64,000 nucleotides of DNA from JBBQNY01 sp038255255 (GTDB lineage Bacteria; Pseudomonadota; Gammaproteobacteria; Xanthomonadales; Ahniellaceae). The notes under the pieces are model-generated. The model worked only from the letters and a program-made list of their open reading frames with translations. It was not told where the DNA came from and did not search any database. Below are positions 11,926 through 19,470 of this stretch, piece by piece. The translations under genes were made by a program, and so were the position numbers. Where the stretch lies: assembly GCA_038255255.1 (NCBI GenBank), contig JBBSLL010000007.1, positions 1 to 64,000 of the forward strand, given 5' to 3'. Positions within the stretch are counted from its first letter, which is position 1, and each line of letters begins with the position of its first letter.

Positions 11926-12828
11926 ATGTCGCTGATTCTCGAAGCCCTCAAGCGATCCGAAGCCGAGCGCCGACTCGGCGAGGCGCCGGACCTCCTGTCG
12001 CCACCGCCGGAGTTCGTCTCCGCGCCGTCGCCGCGGCGTTCCCGGGTGCTGGTCGTGGGCGGCATTGCCGCGGCGCTGCTGATGGTTGCCGCGTTTGCGT
12101 CCTGGTGGCTCGCGGTGCGCAATAACGGAAATGCATCGCCACCCGCAGCGCAGGGACGCGAGGCCGCGGCAATGCAAACGGCCGAGATGCCTCCGCGCGA
12201 TGTGCCCGCCGATCGCGGCAACAGCCCTGCTCTCCTGGGTATTCCGTCCAATCCCCCGCCGAACCCCGCGGTCTCGATACCATCGACGGTTTCTCCCAAC
12301 CTGCCGCCCGATCCGACCGCGCCCCTGATGCCGCCAGACACCGTGACCGGTCGCTCACCCGTGGCAGTCGAGCCGCAGGCAGCACCGGAAGGCGAGAGAC
12401 CCATCGGTCCGCCCACCATTCCGCCCGATGGGATCGATACATCGGTTGCGACCGCGGCGCCTGTTGACGATGGCGCCGCGCCTGCGGCCGCTGCAGTACC
12501 GGCACCACCGATGCCCACCGCCGTGCCGGTGCCGGCGCCTGAACCTGCAGCGACGGCTCCCGCGCCTGTTGTCGTGGAGGAATCGCCTGCGACCGACATG
12601 CCAGAGCGCAGCGACCTGCCGCTCGCGATCCGGCAGTCGCTGCCGCCCCTGGTGCTCAACATGCACCTGTATCGCGCGACTCCGAGCGAGCGCGTCGTGA
12701 TCCTGGATGGCAAGCGCCTGCATGAGGGCGAAAGCGTCGGCGACATACAGTTGATCGAGATTCGCAGCGACGGCGTGGTACTGGTTGCGCAAGGCCAGCG
12801 CTTCCTGCTTTCGCGCCTGCCCCGCTAG
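11926..12828 (+). CDS. gspB: Type II secretion assembly protein GspB (ExeB)
   Basis: A 300-residue partner of the ExeA-type ATPase. It starts with the family signature MSLILEALKRSEAERRLGE and has one transmembrane helix at about 39-64. A long Pro/Ala/Val-rich periplasmic linker (about 70-220) follows. It ends with the GspB domain: LPPLVLNMHLYRATPSERVV, LDGKRLHEGE and a closing strand through GQRFLLSRLPR. The ATG is 4 nt after the exeA-like stop, so the two are one translational unit. The core gsp operon is not in the window. Confidence 0.92.
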   Translation: MSLILEALKRSEAERRLGEAPDLLSPPPEFVSAPSPRRSRVLVVGGIAAALLMVAAFASWWLAVRNNGNASPPAAQGREAAAMQTAEMPPRDVPADRGNSPALLGIPSNPPPNPAVSIPSTVSPNLPPDPTAPLMPPDTVTGRSPVAVEPQAAPEGERPIGPPTIPPDGIDTSVATAAPVDDGAAPAAAAVPAPPMPTAVPVPAPEPAATAPAPVVVEESPATDMPERSDLPLAIRQSLPPLVLNMHLYRATPSERVVILDGKRLHEGESVGDIQLIEIRSDGVVLVAQGQRFLLSRLPR

Positions 12829-12839
12829 ACGGGGCGGCC

Positions 12840-13523
12840 GTGTTCGTCCGCATCGAGACGCGACCACGCAATCACCTGCCCTGGGCCACGCTCGGCATCG
12901 CCGTGCTGGTGGTGGGCGGTTTCCTGCTGCTCGAATCCCTGGACCCGTCCCAGCGCCGCAGCGTGCTCACCCGGTTCGGCATGACCCCCGGCATCCTTTA
13001 CGCCCTCTGGGCTTCGCCCCATGCCGGTGTGTTCGCCAGCTCCATTACCGCCGCCCTCACGTCGCTGGTGATGCACGCGAACTGGCTGCACCTGCTCGGC
13101 AATCTCGTGTTCCTCCTGATCTTCGGTCCGCCCTCCGAGCGGCTGCTCGGTCCGGTGCGCCTGCTCGTCCTGTTCCTGGTGTGCGGCGCGATCGCGAACA
13201 TCGCCGGGGCGCTCACGCTGGGCACGTCCGCCGCCCCCATCGTCGGCGCGAGCGGCGCGGTGTCTTCGATCGTCGGCGCCTATCTTGCGTTGTTCCCGCG
13301 TTCCCACCTGGGCCTTGTTTTGCCGCTCGGGCTGTTCCTCGAGTTCGTGCGCGTGCCGACCGCATGGCTCATCGGCGTTTGGGCGGTGATCCAGGTCCTG
13401 TTCGCGTGGATCGACCCCTCGTTCGGACGCGTGGCCTGGTCGATCCACATCGCCGGCTTCATCGCCGGCATGGTGTTCGCGCTCGCGTCGCGCACCGGCA
13501 TCGCGCGCCGGCAGCGAAGCTGA
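12840..13523 (+). CDS. Rhomboid-family intramembrane serine protease
   Basis: A 227-residue polytopic protein with about six hydrophobic helices. Catalytic Ser138 lies in GASGAVSS, and the partner His203 is in HIAGFIAG on the last helix. A conserved HANWLHLLGN segment (about 80-89) supplies the oxyanion/His-Asn region. It starts with GTG at 12840, 12 nt after the gspB stop; there is no closer ATG. It probably cleaves single-pass membrane proteins in the inner membrane; the substrate is unknown. Tight spacing suggests co-transcription with exeA-gspB, but that does not prove a role in secretion. Confidence 0.92.
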   Translation: MFVRIETRPRNHLPWATLGIAVLVVGGFLLLESLDPSQRRSVLTRFGMTPGILYALWASPHAGVFASSITAALTSLVMHANWLHLLGNLVFLLIFGPPSERLLGPVRLLVLFLVCGAIANIAGALTLGTSAAPIVGASGAVSSIVGAYLALFPRSHLGLVLPLGLFLEFVRVPTAWLIGVWAVIQVLFAWIDPSFGRVAWSIHIAGFIAGMVFALASRTGIARRQRS

Positions 13524-13544
13524 TTCGCGCGATAACATCGGTGC

Positions 13545-13865
13545 ATGGCCAAGCCTTCGCGTCTCTTCAAGATCAGCTTCCTCAATCAGGGACGCGTGTA
13601 CGAGCTCTACGCGCGGCGCGTATCGACCAGCGAAGTGCTCGGCTTCACCGAGATCGCCGAGCTGGTGTTCGAGACGACCGGCCTCGTGGTCGATCCGATC
13701 GAGGAACGGCTGCGCGACGAGTTCCGCGACACCCTGGTGCTGCATCTGCCCATGCACGCGGTGCTGCGCATCGAGGAGGTCGCACGGCGCGGCCCCCTCG
13801 CAATCAGGGACGCCGCGACCGGGGAGAAGATCATGCCCTTTCCGGTATCCAACCCGCGGGCGTGA
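13545..13865 (+). CDS. DUF1820 family protein
   Basis: A 106-residue cytoplasmic protein. The start, SRLFKISFLNQGRVYELYARRVSTSEVLGFTEIAEL (in pieces), is characteristic of DUF1820, a short conserved family of Pseudomonadota with no established function. It has no signal peptide or membrane segment. The start ATG is 22 nt after the rhomboid stop, so it may belong to the same transcript. Family assignment is from recognised sequence; function is unknown. Confidence 0.85.
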   Translation: MAKPSRLFKISFLNQGRVYELYARRVSTSEVLGFTEIAELVFETTGLVVDPIEERLRDEFRDTLVLHLPMHAVLRIEEVARRGPLAIRDAATGEKIMPFPVSNPRA

Positions 13866-13937
13866 ACTTCCGGTCCGGTTGAGAATGGGGTGCGGCGCGG
13901 GCGTATGCTGCGCGCTCCCTCTCCAGGAGTCAGCCCA

Positions 13938-14303
13938 ATGACCATGCAAGCCATGCTCAACGCCGCCGCGGTACTGCTGGTGGTCGGGGCGCTCGGTGGA
14001 ATCACGATGGCCATCATCCGCTTCAGCGGCAACCGCAATCCGCCGGTCTGGCTGGCGATGGTACACGGCCTGATTGCCGCGTCCGGCCTCACGCTGCTCG
14101 CCTACGCAACCTTTGCGACCGAAGTGCCCACGCTTGCCAAAGCCTCGCTCGGGATTCTCCTGGTTGCGGCACTCGGCGGCGCGATCATCAACCTGCGCGA
14201 CCACTGGAACCGCAATCTCATCTCGAAGAGCTGGACCATGGGCCACTTCGTGCTCGCGGCCGTCGGCCTCGCGCTGTTGCTGCGCGTGACCTGGTTCGCC
14301 TGA
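13938..14303 (+). CDS. Small integral membrane protein
   Basis: A 121-residue protein with four predicted transmembrane segments: about 5-25, 38-58, 66-86 and 100-120. A conserved-looking polar stretch NLRDHWNRNLISKSW lies between helices 3 and 4. I chose the ATG at 13938 because CCAGGAG sits 9 nt upstream; an in-frame start at 13890 would add 16 non-hydrophobic residues. I do not recognise the family. The stop is 12 nt from the convergent ctp stop. Confidence 0.7.
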   Translation: MTMQAMLNAAAVLLVVGALGGITMAIIRFSGNRNPPVWLAMVHGLIAASGLTLLAYATFATEVPTLAKASLGILLVAALGGAIINLRDHWNRNLISKSWTMGHFVLAAVGLALLLRVTWFA

Positions 14304-14315
14304 CCGGCGCGATCG

Positions 14316-15578
14316 TTACGGCGCCTTGGCGAGCATCGTGCGCAATTCGCGGACCGCTGCGGCGAGCTCCGGATCCTCGTCGCCCGCGTCCGGCGAGGCG
14401 CGCGCCAGCGCACCACCCCCCTGCGCGCGCGTGCGCGCCGTCGCGAGGTCGACGTCGGGCAATACGCCTGCGGATTGCAGCGAACGGTCCTGCGGCGTGA
14501 AATAGCGCGCGGTCGTGAGCTTGATGGCGCCACCGCCATCGAGCGGCACCACGGTCTGTACCGATCCCTTGCCGAATGTGCGCGTGCCGACGACGCGCGC
14601 GCGGCCGTTGTCCTTGAGCGCCGCTGCGATGAGTTCCGCGGCCGATGCGGTCATGCCGTCGACCAGCACCACGACGGCGGCGCCCTGCGACAGATCGCCC
14701 TCGTGCGCATCGAACGTTGCGGCGAGCTCGGGCAGCCGGCTGCGCGTACGCACGATGCGACCCTTGTCGAGAAAGCTGTCGCTGATGGAGACCGCCGCCG
14801 GCAGGACGCCACCGATATTGCCGCGCAGGTCGAGCACCAGTCCGCGTAGCGGTTGCTTGCCCCGCAGCGCGGCAAGATGCTGCCGGAGTTCCAGCGCGCT
14901 GCGCTCGCGGATTTGCTGCCGCATGGCGACCAGCGCGATGCCCGGCTCGATCCACTCCGAAGCCACGCTCGGCAGGTTCACAGGCGCGCGTTTGATGGAT
15001 AGCATCAAAGGATCGGCACGGCCCTCGCGGCGCACGCCCAGCACGATGGTGCTGTCCTGCGGACCGCGCAACTGGTCGGCGTCGTTGCGATTGGCGCCGA
15101 CCGGCTTGCCGTCGATGGTTTCGATGACGTCGCCCGCGAGCACGCCGGCGCGCGAGGCGGGCGAATCTTCCAGCACGGCGAGCACCTGCAGCATGCCGGC
15201 GAACGTGACCATCTCTACGCCGATGCCGGCGTAGCGGCCGCGCATGTTCTCGTCGAACTCGGCCAGCGTTTTCGCGTCGTAGTATTCGCTGTGCGGATCC
15301 AGCGCGCGCAGCATGCCGACCGTCGCGGCATGCAGCAGTCGCTTGCCGTCCACTTCGTCGACGTAGCTTGCGCGGATGCCCGCGTAGACCCGCGCGAATT
15401 CGCGTAGCTCGTCGAGCGGAATGGCGTCGACCGATGCGGATTTCGCGTTGTCCTGGCCTGCCGGCACGCGGCTGCTCGCCTCAGGCGTCTGCGCCGGAAG
15501 CAGCGCGGTAGCCACGCACGAAATCAGGAAGACGCACGCACGCAGAACGGAAGGAAGTGAGGGATGCACGGCGCCCAT
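14316..15578 (-). CDS. ctpA: Carboxyl-terminal processing protease (S41)
   Basis: A 420-residue periplasmic tail-specific protease. It has an N-terminal signal sequence (LRACVFLISCVATALLPAQ) and a helical region including DPHSEYYDAKTLAEFDENMRG. A PDZ domain spans about 130-205 (YAGIGVEMV, AGDVIETIDGKPV). The S41 catalytic core has nucleophile Ser312 in MTASAAE and general base Lys337 in FGKGSVQ. In Xanthomonadaceae such a gene follows envC, as here. Related proteases control peptidoglycan hydrolases, so an envC link is plausible (inference). The chosen ATG gives a clean signal peptide; longer in-frame starts would read through the envC-ctp hairpin. Confidence 0.93.
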   Translation of the reverse strand: MGAVHPSLPSVLRACVFLISCVATALLPAQTPEASSRVPAGQDNAKSASVDAIPLDELREFARVYAGIRASYVDEVDGKRLLHAATVGMLRALDPHSEYYDAKTLAEFDENMRGRYAGIGVEMVTFAGMLQVLAVLEDSPASRAGVLAGDVIETIDGKPVGANRNDADQLRGPQDSTIVLGVRREGRADPLMLSIKRAPVNLPSVASEWIEPGIALVAMRQQIRERSALELRQHLAALRGKQPLRGLVLDLRGNIGGVLPAAVSISDSFLDKGRIVRTRSRLPELAATFDAHEGDLSQGAAVVVLVDGMTASAAELIAAALKDNGRARVVGTRTFGKGSVQTVVPLDGGGAIKLTTARYFTPQDRSLQSAGVLPDVDLATARTRAQGGGALARASPDAGDEDPELAAAVRELRTMLAKAP

Positions 15579-15585
15579 GCTACCC

Positions 15586-15663
15586 GGCGGCGGGAGGCGA
15601 TATCGCCTTGCCGCAGGATAAAGGGCTGCACCCGGAGGCAAGGCGGTATCGCCTCCCGCCGCC
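15586..15663. repeat. Large hairpin between envC and ctp
   Basis: Two 27-nt arms, 15586-15612 and 15637-15663, are inverted copies with a single mismatch (ATAT against ATAC), separated by a 24-nt loop. They fill almost the whole interval between the envC stop and the ctp start. The stem would be very stable in the transcript. It lacks a T-tract, so an intercistronic REP-like element or mRNA stabiliser is more likely than a terminator. Confidence 0.8.
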
Positions 15664-15669
15664 GGCCCA

Positions 15670-16881
15670 TCAGCGCGCCCGCCGCGACAGCCACTGCGCC
15701 GGATTCTGCGGCTGTCCGTTGCGACGCAGCTCGAAGTAGACGCCGGTCTCCGAGCGACCTCCGCTGGCACCCGCAGTGGCCAGCGCCTCGCCGCGCGTGA
15801 CCCAGTCACCCACGTCTTTGAGCAGCGCCTCGTTGTGCGCGTAAAGCGTGATGAACCCATCACCATGATCGACGATGAGGACCAGCCCGTAGCCCTTTAG
15901 CCAGTCCGCGTACGCCACGCGTCCGTGCGCGACCGCGCCGATCTCGCTGCCCGCAGGCGCAGCGATCAATACCCCGGCGCGCGCCTCGCCTGCACCGGTC
16001 GCCGTCCCGAATGCGCTCAGCACTTTGCCGGGCGCGGGCCACGGCAGCTTGCCCTTGAGCGTGGTGAGCGGTTGCGCATCGTCGAGCATCTTCGGGATGT
16101 CCGCGATCGCGTCGGCGAGGCGCTTGAGCAGCTCGACGAGCTGGCGCTCGTCGCTGCGCAGCGCAAGCAGGCGCGCTGCCCGCTGGCCCTGCGCGGAGGC
16201 AATGTTGTCCAGCACGCGCTGGCGCGCGCCGCGCGCGCGGGTGCGCGCCTGCACCGCGGCGCCCTGCTTGAGGGACGCAACGGTCCACCGCTCGCGGTTC
16301 GCCAGCATCGAGCGCCGCACGCCGGCGAGCGTGGCGAGATCGCGCGCCACGGCGCGCAGCCGGGCGCTGCGATCGCGTTCGATCACGCGGTGGTAGGCGA
16401 GCAGCCGCGCCATGCCGGCGCCTTGCTCGAAGCCGAGCACCAGCTTCAGGTCCTGGTGGCGTCCGAGCGCATGCGCCGAACGGAGCAGCGCGCCAATGAC
16501 TTCGCGCTGCGCAGCAAGGCGCTGCTCGAGCGACGTGCGCTGTCGCGTGAGCGATTCAAGCTCGCGGTCGAGCATCGCGAGGCGCTGTGCGACCTCGTGG
16601 GCCTGCCGCGAAGCGGTCGCGAGATCAACGTCCGCCGCGTGCATCGCACGTTGCGCCTCGGCCTGCGCGCCGCGCCCCGTTTCCTGCGCCGCCGTCAGGG
16701 CCTGCTGGGCCGCACGCACTGTCTCGAGCGCCTGCCGCGCCTGGGCTTCGTCCTTTGCGCGCTGCGCGGGCGCTACCGCTGCGGTCGCCGGTGACGATTC
16801 CACGGGCGCGTCGATCGCCGGAACCTGAGCCGGCGACGCCAGCGCCCCCGCAAGAACGACCGCGACCGCCAGACCGATCAC
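15670..16881 (-). CDS. envC: Murein hydrolase activator EnvC
   Basis: A 403-residue periplasmic activator of cell-separation amidases. It has a signal sequence (IGLAVAVVLAGALASPAQ) and a long Ala/Gln/Arg-rich coiled coil at about 35-250. The C-terminal LytM/M23-fold domain is at about 285-400 (YGLVLIVDHGDGFITLYAHNEALL). The metal motifs are degenerate: the HxGxD position reads ARAGVLIA, and HLHFE reads VYFELR. This is as expected for EnvC, which activates AmiA/AmiB rather than cutting peptidoglycan. It starts with GTG at 16881, whose TGA overlaps the gpmI stop (GTGA), so the two are translationally coupled. Confidence 0.92.
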   Translation of the reverse strand: MIGLAVAVVLAGALASPAQVPAIDAPVESSPATAAVAPAQRAKDEAQARQALETVRAAQQALTAAQETGRGAQAEAQRAMHAADVDLATASRQAHEVAQRLAMLDRELESLTRQRTSLEQRLAAQREVIGALLRSAHALGRHQDLKLVLGFEQGAGMARLLAYHRVIERDRSARLRAVARDLATLAGVRRSMLANRERWTVASLKQGAAVQARTRARGARQRVLDNIASAQGQRAARLLALRSDERQLVELLKRLADAIADIPKMLDDAQPLTTLKGKLPWPAPGKVLSAFGTATGAGEARAGVLIAAPAGSEIGAVAHGRVAYADWLKGYGLVLIVDHGDGFITLYAHNEALLKDVGDWVTRGEALATAGASGGRSETGVYFELRRNGQPQNPAQWLSRRAR

Positions 16882-18503
16882 GCGCGCACGAGCAGGGATT
16901 CGCCGCGCATCTCCGCGGGCGCAGCAAGCCCCATGAGGTCGAGGAGGGTCGGCGCGAGATCGCTGAGCGCGCCACCGTCGCGCAGTCGACCATTCGCACC
17001 GCACAACACCAGCGGCACCGGGCCGACCGTGTGCTGGGTGTGCGGCTCGCCGTTTTCGTCCTGCATCAGTTCGAGGTTGCCGTGGTCGGCCGTGACCAGC
17101 ATCGCGCCACCCACTTCGGCCAGTGCGCTGCGCACAGCGCCCAGCGCCACGTCGACGGCCTCCGCGGCCTTGATGGCCGCTTCGAAGATGCCCGTGTGCC
17201 CCACCATGTCGGGATTGGCGAGGTTGCAGACGATGAGGTCGAAGCTGCGCGCGCGAATCGCCGCGCACAGCCGCGCGGTGACTTCCGGGCAACTCATCTC
17301 GGGCTGCAGGTCGTAAGTCGCGACATGGGGGCTCGGCACCAGGATGCGCTCCTCGCCTTCGAAAGGCGCTTCCCTCCCGCCGTTGAAAAAGAACGTGACG
17401 TGTCCGTACTTCTCGGTCTCTGCGATGCGCAACTGGGTCAGGCCCTGCGCAGCGACGAACTCGCCCAGCGTGTTGGAGAGCGCGTCGGTCTCGAACGCGA
17501 CGGCGCTCACCGGAAGGTCGTCGGCATAGTGAGTCAGGCTGACGAACGCGCCTAGGGCGGGTCTCGACCCGCCGCCATCACCAGGTCTCGACCCGCCGCA
17601 ATCACCAGGACTCGACCCGCCGCGATCGGCAGCTCTCGACCCGCCGCGATCAAATCCCCCAAAGCTCTCGCATACGAAGGCGGCCGTCAGTTCACGCGCC
17701 CGATCCGCGCGGAAATTCATGAACACCACGGCGTCGCCGTCGCGTATCGGCTCGTGTCCATCGATCACCGTGGGCTGCACGAACTCGTCGGTTTCGCCGC
17801 GCGCATAGGCGTTGCCCAATGCGGTCGCGGCATCGGGTGCATGCAGCGGCGAATCGGCATCCGCGATGGCGCGCCACGCGCGCTCGACGCGATCCCAGCG
17901 CTTGTCGCGATCCATGGCGTAGTAGCGGCCCGACACCGTGGCGATGCGCGCACCGGGAATCGACGCGATGCGGGTCGCCAGTCGCTCGATGCTTGCAGGC
18001 GCGCTTTGCGGGGGCATGTCGCGGCCATCCAGCATCGCGTGCACCGCGATCGATGGCACGCCGGCACCCGCGGCCAGATCGAGCAGCGCGAGGATGTGAT
18101 CCTCGTGGCTGTGCACGCCGCCCGGCGACACCAGGCCCATCACGTGCAGGGTGGCACCCGGTGCTTGCGCAACCTCGATCGCACCGCGCAATGCGGCATT
18201 GTCGAAAAAGCTGCGGTCACGGATCGCCTGGTCGATGCGCGTCAGTTCCTGATACACGACGCGCCCCGCCCCGATGTTCATGTGGCCGACTTCGGAATTG
18301 CCCATCTGGCCTTCCGGCAGGCCCACCCGCAGCCCGTGCGTGGCGATCAGCGTGTGCGGGCACTCGGCCAGCAGGCGGCGCCAGTTCGGGCATTCGGCGT
18401 GCGCGATGGCGTTCCAGTCGCGCTCGGCGCGCGCGCCCCAGCCATCCAGGATGAGCAGGAGCATGGGCCGCGGCGGGGCGGCTCGTGGGTTCGGTGGATC
18501 CAT
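16878..18503 (-). CDS. gpmI: 2,3-bisphosphoglycerate-independent phosphoglycerate mutase
   Basis: Interconverts 3- and 2-phosphoglycerate using two Mn ions. It carries LLLILDGWG near the N-terminus, the catalytic phosphoserine (Ser70 from this start) in MGNSEVGHMNIGAGRVVYQ, MNFRADRAREL, HVTFFFNGG, LVTADHGN and HTQHTVGPVPL, so it should be active. At 541 residues it is about 25-30 longer than usual. The excess is an in-frame Gly-Gly-Ser-Arg repeat tract (about residues 283-316) just before LGAFVSLTHYADD, encoded by a 24-bp tandem repeat. A second ATG at 18464 would remove 13 N-terminal residues. It is the first gene of gpmI-envC-ctp. Confidence 0.96.
   Translation of the reverse strand: MDPPNPRAAPPRPMLLLILDGWGARAERDWNAIAHAECPNWRRLLAECPHTLIATHGLRVGLPEGQMGNSEVGHMNIGAGRVVYQELTRIDQAIRDRSFFDNAALRGAIEVAQAPGATLHVMGLVSPGGVHSHEDHILALLDLAAGAGVPSIAVHAMLDGRDMPPQSAPASIERLATRIASIPGARIATVSGRYYAMDRDKRWDRVERAWRAIADADSPLHAPDAATALGNAYARGETDEFVQPTVIDGHEPIRDGDAVVFMNFRADRARELTAAFVCESFGGFDRGGSRAADRGGSSPGDCGGSRPGDGGGSRPALGAFVSLTHYADDLPVSAVAFETDALSNTLGEFVAAQGLTQLRIAETEKYGHVTFFFNGGREAPFEGEERILVPSPHVATYDLQPEMSCPEVTARLCAAIRARSFDLIVCNLANPDMVGHTGIFEAAIKAAEAVDVALGAVRSALAEVGGAMLVTADHGNLELMQDENGEPHTQHTVGPVPLVLCGANGRLRDGGALSDLAPTLLDLMGLAAPAEMRGESLLVRA
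17560..17655. repeat. Four 24-bp tandem repeats inside gpmI
   Basis: Four copies in register: 17560-17583, 17584-17607, 17608-17631 and 17632-17655. Each contains CTCGACCCGCCGC and differs from the next by a few bases. On the coding strand each gives eight codons starting Gly-Gly-Ser. The edge of the array completes a perfect palindrome GGCGGGTC-TC-GACCCGCC (17558-17575), typical of a dispersed REP-like unit. The 24-nt period keeps the gpmI frame open. It looks like a palindrome that inserted and then expanded. Confidence 0.93.
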
Positions 18504-18602
18504 GGGCCCATGCTAGCGGATGGCCCTGGTACAGCCGGTTCAAACCTTCGCCGGAAAGCGCGCATCTCACCCCGTGCATTCAACAACCAGAGCGGGAATT
18601 CC

Positions 18603-19274
18603 ATGAGTCGCATCGCATTTGCAGCATCACTGTTGTTCCTCGCCAGCAGCGCGTCCTTTGCGCGCGACTACGGCGACGTCGACAAGGTCAACGGCGGCAT
18701 TTCCATTGAGGCGGGTTCCACGGCCGGCACGCTCGAAACGGTCAATGGCGGCATCAAGGTCGGCGACAACTCGAGCGCGCGGGCGCTGGAGACCGTCAAC
18801 GGCGGCATCAAGGTCGGGGCCAATGCCCAGATCGGATCCATCGAAACGGTCAACGGCGGCATCGCCATCGGGCGCCGCAGCAAGGTGGCCGGCGACGTCG
18901 AGGCGGTCAACGGTGGCGTGCGTCTCGAGGCAGGCGCTGAAGTGGGCGGCCGCGTCGAGAACGTCAACGGCGGCGTGAAAGCGGTCGGGTCGCGCATCGG
19001 CGGCGGCATCAAGACCGTCAACGGCGACATCGTGCTGGACCAGGGCACGCAGGTCAGGGGCGGCGTGCACGTCGAGAAGCCGAGCGGTTGGGGCAACCTG
19101 ATCCAGTTCGGCGATTCGAAGCCGCCGCGCGTGGTCGTGGGCCGCAACTCCATCGTCGAAGGCGAACTCAGGTTCGATCGCGAGGTTCGCCTGTACGTGC
19201 ACCAGACCGCGCGCATCGGCCGGGTCACTGGTGCGACCGCCACGCGTTACAACACGGACGAAGCGCCGCGCTGA
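18603..19274 (+). CDS. Secreted VNGG-repeat protein (bactofilin-like beta-helix)
   Basis: A 223-residue protein with a signal peptide (MSRIAFAASLLFLASSASFA). The mature part contains seven near-identical repeats, each starting VNGG(I/V) or VNGD, spaced 18-19 residues apart. Each repeat has a Gly/Ala turn and a short strand. This is the pattern of a one-rung-per-repeat beta-helix, as in bactofilins and related polymer-forming folds. A final non-repeat segment follows (IQFGDSKPPRVVVGRNSIVEGELRF in pieces), again hexapeptide-like. No catalytic motif is visible. It stands alone, transcribed divergently from gpmI. A structural role in periplasm or envelope is only inference. Confidence 0.75.
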   Translation: MSRIAFAASLLFLASSASFARDYGDVDKVNGGISIEAGSTAGTLETVNGGIKVGDNSSARALETVNGGIKVGANAQIGSIETVNGGIAIGRRSKVAGDVEAVNGGVRLEAGAEVGGRVENVNGGVKAVGSRIGGGIKTVNGDIVLDQGTQVRGGVHVEKPSGWGNLIQFGDSKPPRVVVGRNSIVEGELRFDREVRLYVHQTARIGRVTGATATRYNTDEAPR

Positions 19275-19280
19275 CGTGCA

Positions 19281-19321
19281 TTCCGGAGAGCCTTGCCGCA
19301 TGACGGCTCGGCTCTCCGGAA
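19281..19321. terminator. 12-bp inverted repeat after the VNGG-repeat gene
   Basis: TTCCGGAGAGCC (19281-19292) pairs perfectly with GGCTCTCCGGAA (19310-19321) across a 17-nt loop, 6 nt after the stop codon at 19274. There is no T-tract downstream, so it is either a weak or factor-assisted terminator or a 3'-end stabiliser. Confidence 0.45.
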
Positions 19322-19470
19322 CTCTGCAAACCGCTGCGCGTATCCGGCGGGCGTAACCAGGAATGGCGTTGTGAACACAAGGCCCACGGTGCTGCGGGCA
19401 CTAACGAAACACTAACGTGGGTAGTTGCGCGGACACCTATGATGCGGGGCTTTGTGTCCCGGAGAATCCC

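Noticed and set aside
12825..14246. Long minus-strand frame of 473 codons
   Set aside because: It covers rhomboid, DUF1820 and a small membrane gene in antisense; composition is His/Arg/Asp-rich and shows no domain.
15670..16881. EnvC as an active M23 endopeptidase
   Set aside because: The zinc motifs are degenerate (ARAG for HxGxD, VYFELR for HLHFE), so an activator role fits better.
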